Assembly: GCA_029432775.1 (NCBI GenBank)
Contig: JAROAZ010000005.1
Span: 186,001 to 250,000 of the forward strand
Direction of reading: 5' to 3'
DNA length: 64,000 nt
Source: Pontiellaceae bacterium B12227
GTDB lineage: Bacteria > Verrucomicrobiota > Kiritimatiellia > Kiritimatiellales > Pontiellaceae
Every line of letters begins with the position of its first letter. Within the stretch, counting starts at the first letter, position 1. A model generated the notes under the pieces. The model was not told the DNA's origin. It did not search any database and was given only the letters and a program-made list of their open reading frames with translations. The translations under genes and the position numbers were made by a program. Below, piece by piece: positions 16,988 to 25,010 of this stretch.

Positions 16988-18496
16988 ATGAAGCCCTTGT
17001 TGATATTTTTTGCCCTGATGGCGATATGCCCATTCGCCCGGTCAGCTGGGCGTCCCAATATCATCTTCCTGATGACCGATGACCAGCGCTGGGACAACAT
17101 GGGATGCTACGGGCGACCGGAGTTTAAGACCCCGAACATTGATGCACTGGCGGAGCAGGGCGTGGTTTTCGACCAGGCGTTTAACACGGTGGCCATCTGC
17201 ATGCCCAGCCGGGTGACCATGATGACCGGTCGCTATTTTTCCAGCCACCGCGTGGGCTTTGTGGCGCCGAATGATTACACGCTATCGCAGGCCGATTTCG
17301 GTCAGGGCTATCCGGCTATGCTCAAGAAGGCCGGCTACCGCACCGGCTTCATCGGCAAGGTCGGTTTCACGGTCAGTGAGCAGGCGCAGCGCCCGTGGGC
17401 CGGTGTTCCATTTGACTACAAAGGGAATATGGGCAACGTCTTTGATTTCTTTGCCGGAGCGGAGACGGTGGAAACAAAGGCGTTGGAGGTATGGCCGGAA
17501 GAGGATGCGGAGCTGCAGGCGATTTATAATAACAGGATCAAGGGCGAGAGCCGCACGATCCGAACCGGAAAAGCAATGCTGCACTTCCTCGAAACGCAAC
17601 CGAAAGACCAGCCCTTCTGCCTGTCGGTCAGCTTTTATGCCGTAAAACACGACAATAATAACCATATGTATATGCCGCACTTTGAGCAGTTCAGGGATTT
17701 CGAATTCTCGGTGCCCGGCAACTGGGTCGAAGGGGCGAACGAAACATTGCCCCAGGTGGTGAAGGATCATGCCCGCGGAGTGTATCTGCATAAACAGCGG
17801 ACCTCGACCCCTGCGCTCTACCAGCGTCAGGTGCGCCGCTTCGCCGCGCAGGGATACACTGTGGATCAGCAGGTTGGGCTGATGATCAAGAAGCTCAAGG
17901 AGCTTGGGCAACTAGAGAATACGGTCATCATTTATACCAGCGACAACGGACGCTTTCAGGGAACGCATGGCCTGTTCGACAAATGCATTCTCTACGAGGA
18001 AGCTGTTCGTGCACCGCTCATTGTTTTCGATGGTCGAAAAGCCAAACAAGGCCGTCGCGAGGATGCGCTGATTTCCTCCGTCGATATGGCACCGACCATT
18101 CTGTCGCTGGCCGGAGTTAAGCGCCCGAAAATTATGCAGGGCCGCGATTTCAGTGGCGTGCTGAATCAGACGCAGGAGCTGTCGAAATGGCGGGATGCGG
18201 TGCTGTTGGAGAACCTGTTCCTGGTGGATCTCTTTCGGTCAAAATCCAAACCGAATGTGTTGGAGATCAACGAGGGAGTGATCGAGCGCAACGAGTCCTA
18301 TCGCTCCCGCGGTGTGCGCACGGACCGGTTTAAGTATTTCATCTACTACGAACACGATCCCGTAATTGAAGAGCTCTACGACCTCGATAAGGATCCGTTG
18401 GAACAGAATAACCTGGTGAACAATCCCGAATTTTTCCAAACCCTGGAAAAACTGCGTAGGCGGACGGAAAAACTGTATCAGGATGCTGTGAACTAA
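16988..18496 (+). CDS. S1-family sulfatase of the DDQRWDN type, exported
   Basis: The 502-residue sulfatase has a short signal peptide (MKPLLIFFALMAICPFARSA) and a strong ribosome-binding site (AAAGGAAA). It belongs to a different S1 group from its neighbours: the metal site reads MTDDQRWDNMGCYG, the formylglycine motif is CMPSR with Cys at about residue 71, and the usual GKWH is replaced by IGKVGF. TSDNGRFQGTHGLFDKC followed by LYEEAVRAPLIV is typical of sulfatase groups acting on glycosaminoglycan-like or GlcNAc-type sulfates, although that cannot be settled here. Loss of the usual Trp-His after GK is notable and may mark a subfamily feature or altered leaving-group handling. It is the last gene before the convergent response regulator. 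A TTCCA-N5-TGGAA palindrome lies near its 3' end (18434-18448). Confidence 0.92.
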   Translation: MKPLLIFFALMAICPFARSAGRPNIIFLMTDDQRWDNMGCYGRPEFKTPNIDALAEQGVVFDQAFNTVAICMPSRVTMMTGRYFSSHRVGFVAPNDYTLSQADFGQGYPAMLKKAGYRTGFIGKVGFTVSEQAQRPWAGVPFDYKGNMGNVFDFFAGAETVETKALEVWPEEDAELQAIYNNRIKGESRTIRTGKAMLHFLETQPKDQPFCLSVSFYAVKHDNNNHMYMPHFEQFRDFEFSVPGNWVEGANETLPQVVKDHARGVYLHKQRTSTPALYQRQVRRFAAQGYTVDQQVGLMIKKLKELGQLENTVIIYTSDNGRFQGTHGLFDKCILYEEAVRAPLIVFDGRKAKQGRREDALISSVDMAPTILSLAGVKRPKIMQGRDFSGVLNQTQELSKWRDAVLLENLFLVDLFRSKSKPNVLEINEGVIERNESYRSRGVRTDRFKYFIYYEHDPVIEELYDLDKDPLEQNNLVNNPEFFQTLEKLRRRTEKLYQDAVN

Positions 18497-18521
18497 GGAT
18501 GTATTCATAGTTGTACGACGC

Positions 18522-18580
18522 GGCAGGCGAGACGCCTGCGGTACATGGGCAAAGATCGTATCGCAGGCACCTCGCCTGCC
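18522..18580. repeat. REP-like inverted pair between convergent genes
   Basis: GGCAGGCGAGACGCCTGCGG (18522-18541) and its near reverse complement ending GCAGGCACCTCGCCTGCC (18562-18579) form a head-to-head pair. Each half also has its own small dyad. The same element, with GGCAGGCGGGACGCCTGCGG, recurs at 54714-54788. This is the look of a REP/BIME-type repeat. It sits in the gap between two convergent genes and could act as a two-way terminator. No matching transposase (RAYT) is in the window. Confidence 0.7.
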
Positions 18581-18608
18581 TCCTGCAAGGATAATCCGCG
18601 TATGGAGT

Positions 18609-19271
18609 TTAAATAATCCCCTTACGGATGGCGGTGGCGACGGCTGCTGCGATGTTGGGAACCTGGAGTTTTTTATAGATGCTTTCGGTGTATTGCGCGA
18701 CGGTGCGATAGCTCAGGCTCAGGCGGTCTGCCACTTCTTTTTTTACATATCCGGCCGCCATGAGTTCAAGTACCTCCCGCTCCCGGGGGCTCAGTACGTT
18801 GTCTTCGAGGGCATCGCCTCCTGCGCTGAGTGTCTTTAAAACGATTTTGGATAACTGCGCATCGATCACACAACCGCCTTCATGCACATCCTGAATGGCA
18901 CTCCGCAGAGCGGCTATACCCGAATCCTTAAGGATATAGCCGGATACGCCCATGCGGATGGCTTCGAGGGTTGCGCGGTAATCGTCGTTCTGGGTCAGGA
19001 CCAGGATGTTGCTATCCGGAATTTCCTTTTTCAGGGTGGGGATCAGTTGAAAGCCGTTTTTTCCCGGCAGCTGTAGATCCAAAAGAATGACATCAACTTC
19101 GTTGAAGGAGGTACTTTTAAGGCTGTCGGCAAATGATTCAGCACTTGAGAAACTGACGATGTGTTCCATGTGCTCAGACATTTCTATCATGCGTTGCAGT
19201 GATTTGGTATAGGGTTTGTTATCCTCGATGATTAGAATTTTTATGGGTTCATCCATAACGTGTATTCTCAT
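18609..19271 (-). CDS. NarL/LuxR-family response regulator (second pair)
   Basis: The 220-residue regulator has a receiver domain (IIEDNKPY, phosphoacceptor Asp at about residue 65 in VILLDLQLPG, VLTQNDDY, ILKDSG) and a C-terminal LuxR helix-turn-helix (LSPREREVLELMAAGYV, SYRTVAQYTESIYKKL). Its ATG overlaps the kinase stop as ATGA, so translation is coupled; an internal ATG at 19256 is possible but has no better ribosome-binding site. It is paralogous to the regulator at 7492-8148, with the same order of kinase then regulator. The recognition helices differ enough to suggest different DNA targets. It converges on the sulfatase at 16988-18496, with a REP-like pair between. Confidence 0.93.
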   Translation of the reverse strand: MRIHVMDEPIKILIIEDNKPYTKSLQRMIEMSEHMEHIVSFSSAESFADSLKSTSFNEVDVILLDLQLPGKNGFQLIPTLKKEIPDSNILVLTQNDDYRATLEAIRMGVSGYILKDSGIAALRSAIQDVHEGGCVIDAQLSKIVLKTLSAGGDALEDNVLSPREREVLELMAAGYVKKEVADRLSLSYRTVAQYTESIYKKLQVPNIAAAVATAIRKGII

Positions 19272-21247
19272 TTTAAGCGCAGCGTAATACAGGTGCCGCC
19301 TGTTGGATTGTTCTCGATATGCAGCTTTGCATTCAATCGTTTTGCCCGTGCTTCCAAATGCTTCAGGGGCAGGTGGTTTTCCGGCAGTCCAATGCCGTTG
19401 TCGATAATCAACAACTGGACATATCCGTTTTGCCTGCGGGAGATCAGCTCAACGCGGCTTGCTTCGGCATGTTTCACGATATTATTCAGGGCCTCCTTCA
19501 CAAACATGAAAAGGTCCCATTGTTCTGATGGGCTCCTGCGGGTGAACCGGGCATTCATTCCGAAATCACATCGGCAATCCATCGTTGGAAGCATTCTTTG
19601 TGCAAGCTCGCGGATTTGGCCACACACATCAAAACTCTCCGGATCCGATTCCAGGAAGTTGATAAAATTCCTCGTCTCCCTTGAAGTTAACCGGGCGGTT
19701 TGAATTGCATCATCAAACAGCTTGGATTGCATGTCGGTTGGTTGGTGCACGGTTTCCTGAATAAGTTCAGCGGTTTGTACCAGACTGCTGACATTGGCGC
19801 CGATCTCATCATGCAGGTCGCAGGAGATACGGTTACGAACCTTAATCCATCGCTGCTTGGCCATTAACTTTGCCATCCACGCCAGTATAACGAGGATAAA
19901 AATGATGCCGGCGGAAAGGACCAGGGTGAACAACAGGCGTTCCCGTTCCCGGAGCCGAGCCAGACGTAGATTCTGCTGTAGTTCTTCCAGCCGCCGTTCC
20001 AGCAATGCTCGGTGATTCAGGTCTTCGATCCAGGACCGCAGGGGGATTAGGCTTCCTTCGGTGGACAGGCCGTCGACGAGACGTCGCGCGGATTGCCGTT
20101 CGGCAGGGGTTGTCTTTCTACTTCCGGTGCGGACGGTTGGCGGAAGGTTCCGGGTCAGTACACGGCCGTTGCCCAGAATTTCTATTTCACCCAGTGCAAA
20201 GCGTAGTTCCCGTTTGGTGCGGAATTCAGCGATCGGATCCTTCAGTGTAAGGCGGAAGTAGCGCCCTTGAATGGGTGCGATGCCCAGCATCAGGGGACTT
20301 GAGCCAGGTCGGAGCGGGGGTTCACCGCTTTTGAACAGGGTTTGCCCTTTCGTATCCGCCGGTTCGTCAAGTTTTTCGAAATGGATTTGTGTTGGGAACC
20401 CGATTCCGCTCGCTTGCGGGAAATTATGCTGCAGAGAATGCACAACGGGCCAGAGCCTGAGTTCATCAATCTCCTGTACTTCCTCCAAATCGAACAGCAC
20501 GGTAAGCTCATCGCCGCCAAAATAAAAATTATCGAATGGATCCCGAAGGGTTCCGGTGACCGGCGAAAATAGGAAAAATCCGTCTGTCAGGCAATCCTCT
20601 GACCAGACATAGCCGTATCGGCCTTGGGAAGAGGTGGTTGCCTTGGCTCCAAGGGCGACGTTCCAGTCGTCGCTGAAGGCCAGGACTTCGCTCAACGTCA
20701 CAATATACTTGGAATCCCACCAGGTTGGATTCGGTGCCGCTCGAAAGACCGTAATGTGCAACCCGGTTGCAAAGACCGGGTGTGCAAGGTGAAAAAGCTG
20801 AGGTTCGATGCCTGAAGCGTTATAGTCCTGCTGACTGTAGTCGACGATACGTTCGCGCGTGCCATCCTGAAGTACCGCTTCAATGGTGAATCGCTCCGGA
20901 AATCCAAACGCCACGACCTCTTTCGAACCTGGGGAGTAGGTGGTTGGCACCATTGCAATCATATCGATTTCCGCAGGTGTGATGAATTTCAGGTTGATAG
21001 TTATTTTCCGATGCGCATTGTTCTGGCGGGTTGCTCGATATCCCAGTGTCCAAGGGGTGGGATTCGGCAGCAACTCCGGCAGGGGATCGATTTCCGATTC
21101 CACCAGCTCGATTTCTTTTTGGATTGCCCGTATTCCGACCGGTTTTGCTGCAAAGGTCGGCGCAGGGAGGGCTGCGTTGAAACCGAGCGCAAAGAGACAC
21201 CCTACCTTGAGTAGATGGCACATGCGGGCTGGGTGTGGAAATTGCAT
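19268..21247 (-). CDS. Membrane histidine kinase with discoidin-like sensor (second pair)
   Basis: The 659-residue kinase has the same architecture as the kinase at 8138-10120: signal sequence, a large periplasmic beta-sandwich sensor (about 35-430), one membrane helix (about 438-458, LLFTLVLSAGIIFILVILAW) and a HisKA_3/HATPase core. The phosphorylation site is CDLHDEIGANV with His at about 479. The N-box is FVKEALNNIVKHAEAS and the G-box DNGIGL. Sensor motifs include INLKFITPAEIDMIAMVP, VTLSEVLAFSDDWNVALGA and LTVLFDLEEVQEIDELRLWP, again like F5/8 type C repeats. The first part of the translated frame (MQFPHPAR) is poor for a signal peptide, so an ATG at 21223 is possible. It diverges from the multidomain sulfatase at 21422, which may be a target of this system. 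Confidence 0.83.
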   Translation of the reverse strand: MQFPHPARMCHLLKVGCLFALGFNAALPAPTFAAKPVGIRAIQKEIELVESEIDPLPELLPNPTPWTLGYRATRQNNAHRKITINLKFITPAEIDMIAMVPTTYSPGSKEVVAFGFPERFTIEAVLQDGTRERIVDYSQQDYNASGIEPQLFHLAHPVFATGLHITVFRAAPNPTWWDSKYIVTLSEVLAFSDDWNVALGAKATTSSQGRYGYVWSEDCLTDGFFLFSPVTGTLRDPFDNFYFGGDELTVLFDLEEVQEIDELRLWPVVHSLQHNFPQASGIGFPTQIHFEKLDEPADTKGQTLFKSGEPPLRPGSSPLMLGIAPIQGRYFRLTLKDPIAEFRTKRELRFALGEIEILGNGRVLTRNLPPTVRTGSRKTTPAERQSARRLVDGLSTEGSLIPLRSWIEDLNHRALLERRLEELQQNLRLARLRERERLLFTLVLSAGIIFILVILAWMAKLMAKQRWIKVRNRISCDLHDEIGANVSSLVQTAELIQETVHQPTDMQSKLFDDAIQTARLTSRETRNFINFLESDPESFDVCGQIRELAQRMLPTMDCRCDFGMNARFTRRSPSEQWDLFMFVKEALNNIVKHAEASRVELISRRQNGYVQLLIIDNGIGLPENHLPLKHLEARAKRLNAKLHIENNPTGGTCITLRLK

Positions 21248-21261
21248 ATACCACTATATGC
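21244..21261. promoter_or_regulatory. Perfect inverted repeat across kinase start codon
   Basis: GCATATA-CCAC-TATATGC is a perfect 7-bp inverted repeat with a 4-base loop. It covers the minus-strand start codon of the kinase (ATG at 21247-21245). In the kinase mRNA it would form a hairpin holding the start codon, or at DNA level it could be a regulator site. The first kinase gene also has GCATATA just before its start. The role is a guess. Confidence 0.4.
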
Positions 21262-21421
21262 CTGAAACAGCCCGATTTAACAAAGAATTAAGGAGCCTAA
21301 GGGCACGGTCATTTAGCCGTATTGCCAGTCCACCCGATTATGAGATTTAATGGGGATTCAATGGAACATAGCTGATTATTTCAGGCGCGACTGGGTAGAC
21401 TGTTCAGAATTTGGAGATGGT

Positions 21422-24400
21422 TTGTTAAATAAACTGCAAGTATTAAGCCTTTCGGTGTTGGCGGCGTTTGCTGCTCAAGGGGCTGTGATTGATATCGATG
21501 GACCGCCCAACATCGTTCTGATTTTCATGGATGATCTGGGCTACAACGATATTGGCGCGTTCACCTGTCCCGACCCGCCGAACCAGTATCCGGTTTCCGG
21601 CCCCGCACCGAAACCGGGCGGTTCGGATGTCGATTTACCGGATCCGAATGAGGCCTATGGGCTGACGCCACGGATCGATTCTCTGGCGGAAGGCGGAATG
21701 AAAATGACGCAGTTTTATGCCTCTTCGCGTTGCTCTTCTGCACGGGCCTCTCTAATGACGGGGCGCTATGATGCGCGCACCGGAGTGAATGCCGTTTTCT
21801 ATCCGAACCACAGTACGGGATTGAGCACGACGGAAGTGACGATACCTGAACTGCTGCGGCAGTCTGGTTATGCGACGGCCATGATCGGTAAATGGCATCT
21901 GGGGTATAATCCGAACCGGCATAATCCCTATCAGATGATGCCGGTGCGGCACGGCTTCCATGAGTTTTTAGGATATCCGCACAGTAACGACATGAACTCC
22001 CTGAACCTGATCAGGAACGAAACGATTGAAGAGGCAGACTTTTCTTCGGCCGCTGAACAGGCCCAGATTACCTGGCGTTATACCGAAGCCGCACTGGATT
22101 TTATCCAGCGTGCCTCGGGCGCAGACAAGCCGTTTTACCTGTATCTTGCACATACCATGACGCACCGCCCAACCTGGCCATCGGATCGGGAATATACGAA
22201 TGCCGATGGGACCATCTGGCCGAAGTTTCAGGGCATCAGTGGCGTCAGCTATTACTATGATGTCGTGAAAGAAGTGGATCACAGCACCGGTCGGATTCTG
22301 GACAAACTCGAAGAGCTGGGCATCGATGACAATACGCTGGTCATCTTTACCTCGGACAACGGCCCGTGGACGCGGCTTTCCGGTGTTAATTTGACGAGCT
22401 ATGCGGTCGGCTCGGCCTATCCTCTGCGGGATGGGAAGGGCACCACCTGGGAAGGTGGATGCCGTGTTCCGTTTGTAGCCCAGTGGCCGAATGCGATTCC
22501 TTCCGGTACCGAATCGGGGGAAATCACCGGCCTGGTTGATCTGCTTCCAACCTTTGTAAAACTGGCCGGCGGCGAACTGCCGACAGACCGTACCATCGAC
22601 GGCATTGATCTTTCCGGTCTTTGGACGGGTGAGTCCGGCTGGAGCTTCTCCCGCTCAGCCTATGCGCTTTTTAACAACGGTGCAGTGAGTGCTGTTTTGA
22701 AAGACGATTATAAACTGCGCAGCGGTGCACTCTATAACCTCGTGAACGATATTCAGGAAACCACCGATGTTTCCGGCTCGCAGGCCGCTGTTCTTGCTGA
22801 TCTAGAGGCCGAGTCTGCGACCATCGCCGCATCCATTACCGCGGAAAACAATTCGCTCGGGTCCTTTACGTCATACGAGGTGCTGCTTTCGGCGAATGAT
22901 CTGTCGGTTCCCGAGGGCGGAACGGCCACGGTGGAAATCAGCCTGTCGGCCGACCCGGGCCAGACCGTCGTGGTTATGGTGACCCGTTTTGCCGGTGACA
23001 CAGACCTGACCGTTGCGGCAGGGGAAACGCTGACCTTTACTTCCAGTGATTGGAACTCGGCACAGACCGTTACACTGGCTGCCGCTCAGGATCCGGATGA
23101 AGATCATTCCGGGGCCACGTTCCGGGTGACCACGGATGATATTGAACAGGTCCGCAAACTGTTTGCTTTTGAGGCCGATGATGAGGCGGCGCCCGATGTT
23201 CTGGCCAATCTGATCTGGCCCAAAGGGGACGTGATGGCCGTTTCAAATACAACGGTTAAGCTGGTGGCCGAGGGTTCCGTGCTGCTCGGTGGAACCAATA
23301 ATCCGGCAGGCACCGTCATGGAATGGACTAAAATTTCCGGTCCAGGAGATGTGGTGTTCACGGATGCAACAACCCATGAAACCGGCGTCTCCTTTTCATC
23401 AACCGGATTGTACTGGATTCGTTTTTCGGCCGATCATCCTGCGGCCGGAAGCTTCGGTTCCGCGGATTTCAAGGTTCAGGTGGGGGTGGAACCGGAAGTG
23501 ACGGTGGAGACGTCGTATTCGTATTCTCCGGTTCTGGTCTATGATGCTTCGGAGGATTCCGACGGGGATGCCGTCTGGGAAAATATGCTTTCCCCGGGTA
23601 ACCGCGACTGGGCGCTCGATTCCAGTATCGTGCGTACACCGATCGATCCCGCCGCACAGCTTTCGTTCATTGATGCGGCCTACGTTTTTGCCGGCGGCTC
23701 CATGCCGGATGGCGCAACCTCGCAGCACTTTGATGAATACAGTACGGGCGATGCGAGTTTCGAATTCTGGTTTAAACCCGATAGTCTTCCGCTTGCTTCA
23801 CCGCAGGTGCTTTGGGAATCGGGTGGAGCGATCGGTGCCGGTTTTGTGATCGAGGGCAGTACGCTTCGTTTCGGGGTGGATGATAGCACCGGCGCAGTGG
23901 CGGAGGGCACGCTTGCACCTTCTGCTGCTCAGGACGGTTTTGTTCATTGCATCGGTGTAATTGATTTAGCCAATGACGAAATCCGGCTTTATCTCGATGG
24001 GGTGCTGGTTGATACGGAATCTATTCCCGGGGTATCGGACTGGTGTGGAACCAGTCAGACCGGACTGGGCACCATTGCGCACTCGAATGGGTCTGAAACG
24101 TCCAACAAAACCCATTTGGGAGGCTATGAGCTGCTGACGGAAACCTATGGTCGATTTGCGGGACAGATTGCATGGGTCTCTTTTTATGACCGGGTTCTTA
24201 CGGGCGCAGAGGTTTTGAGTCTTACTTCCGGCCCGGCTGTAACGAGCACAACCAATACGGTGCCAACCTATGTTGGCAACGTCGCACCCTTAACCTCGGC
24301 CGGCATCGACCAGACTTTGCCTTATCCCATAGGCGTGCAACTGGATGGTGCTGTCCAGGATGACGGGCAACCTGGCGCTTCTATGCTGACAACCTTCTGG

Positions 24401-24949
24401 CACCTGATCTCGGGGGCGGGTTCCGCATCCTTTAACGATGCAACGGAACTGGATACTACGGTGAGTTGTAATCTGCCGGGAACCTATCAGCTGCGGCTGG
24501 AAGCTGAGGACGGCGAGATCAAGGTGTATGACGATGTGGAACTCATTGTTGATGCGCTTACCTATGCTGATTGGGTATCTCTTGAAGAATTGCCAACTGG
24601 TCAGGACCGTGTGGGAGATAATCCTGATGGAGACCGTTTTAACAATTATTGGGAATGGGTACTTGGGCAGGATCCGGAAGCGTTCGACCCTCCTATATTG
24701 TCGGGCATGGTTACAGCACCGGGGGGAACGAATTTCGTAAATTTTACGTTCACCTTTGAGGTGCCTCGCAACCGGGTGCCTTCGCTGGGACTGGAAACCA
24801 GTGAGAACCTTGGTAATTGGACCGTGGTCTCTAACCTGGCGCCCTGGATCGAGGTGCTGGATATTGATTCTGCACGGTGGACCTATGAGCTGGCCGTTGA
24901 TGCGGAGGAGCTTCCTACGCTTTTCGTACGACCGGTAGGGGCGCTGTGA
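21422..24949 (+). CDS. Multidomain exported S1 sulfatase with LamG and PKD-like domains
   Basis: I prefer the TTG start at 21422: GGAG lies 5 bp upstream and a clean signal peptide (LLNKLQVLSLSVLAAFAAQG) follows at once. The ATG at 21350 would add 24 atypical residues. The product is then 1175 residues. A full S1 sulfatase fills about 26-500, with FMDDLGYNDIG, IGKWHLGYNP and TSDNGPWTRL. The modification site is CSSAR (Cys about 104), not the usual CxPSR. After it come a Calx-beta-like domain (about 505-590), an Ig/PKD-like domain, a LamG-type sandwich (about 735-950, FEFWFKPDSLPL, IRLYLDGVLVDT), a second PKD-like domain, a DGDRFNNYWEWVLGQDP calcium-type loop and the common C-terminal domain. 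At twice the usual length, it probably acts on the cell surface bound to glycan. Confidence 0.88.
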   Translation: MLNKLQVLSLSVLAAFAAQGAVIDIDGPPNIVLIFMDDLGYNDIGAFTCPDPPNQYPVSGPAPKPGGSDVDLPDPNEAYGLTPRIDSLAEGGMKMTQFYASSRCSSARASLMTGRYDARTGVNAVFYPNHSTGLSTTEVTIPELLRQSGYATAMIGKWHLGYNPNRHNPYQMMPVRHGFHEFLGYPHSNDMNSLNLIRNETIEEADFSSAAEQAQITWRYTEAALDFIQRASGADKPFYLYLAHTMTHRPTWPSDREYTNADGTIWPKFQGISGVSYYYDVVKEVDHSTGRILDKLEELGIDDNTLVIFTSDNGPWTRLSGVNLTSYAVGSAYPLRDGKGTTWEGGCRVPFVAQWPNAIPSGTESGEITGLVDLLPTFVKLAGGELPTDRTIDGIDLSGLWTGESGWSFSRSAYALFNNGAVSAVLKDDYKLRSGALYNLVNDIQETTDVSGSQAAVLADLEAESATIAASITAENNSLGSFTSYEVLLSANDLSVPEGGTATVEISLSADPGQTVVVMVTRFAGDTDLTVAAGETLTFTSSDWNSAQTVTLAAAQDPDEDHSGATFRVTTDDIEQVRKLFAFEADDEAAPDVLANLIWPKGDVMAVSNTTVKLVAEGSVLLGGTNNPAGTVMEWTKISGPGDVVFTDATTHETGVSFSSTGLYWIRFSADHPAAGSFGSADFKVQVGVEPEVTVETSYSYSPVLVYDASEDSDGDAVWENMLSPGNRDWALDSSIVRTPIDPAAQLSFIDAAYVFAGGSMPDGATSQHFDEYSTGDASFEFWFKPDSLPLASPQVLWESGGAIGAGFVIEGSTLRFGVDDSTGAVAEGTLAPSAAQDGFVHCIGVIDLANDEIRLYLDGVLVDTESIPGVSDWCGTSQTGLGTIAHSNGSETSNKTHLGGYELLTETYGRFAGQIAWVSFYDRVLTGAEVLSLTSGPAVTSTTNTVPTYVGNVAPLTSAGIDQTLPYPIGVQLDGAVQDDGQPGASMLTTFWHLISGAGSASFNDATELDTTVSCNLPGTYQLRLEAEDGEIKVYDDVELIVDALTYADWVSLEELPTGQDRVGDNPDGDRFNNYWEWVLGQDPEAFDPPILSGMVTAPGGTNFVNFTFTFEVPRNRVPSLGLETSENLGNWTVVSNLAPWIEVLDIDSARWTYELAVDAEELPTLFVRPVGAL

Positions 24950-25010
24950 GGAATCTATTTGGAGAGGGCTCGTTGCATGGGGTAACGGGTTAATGAGAAG
25001 GAAGGTAAAG

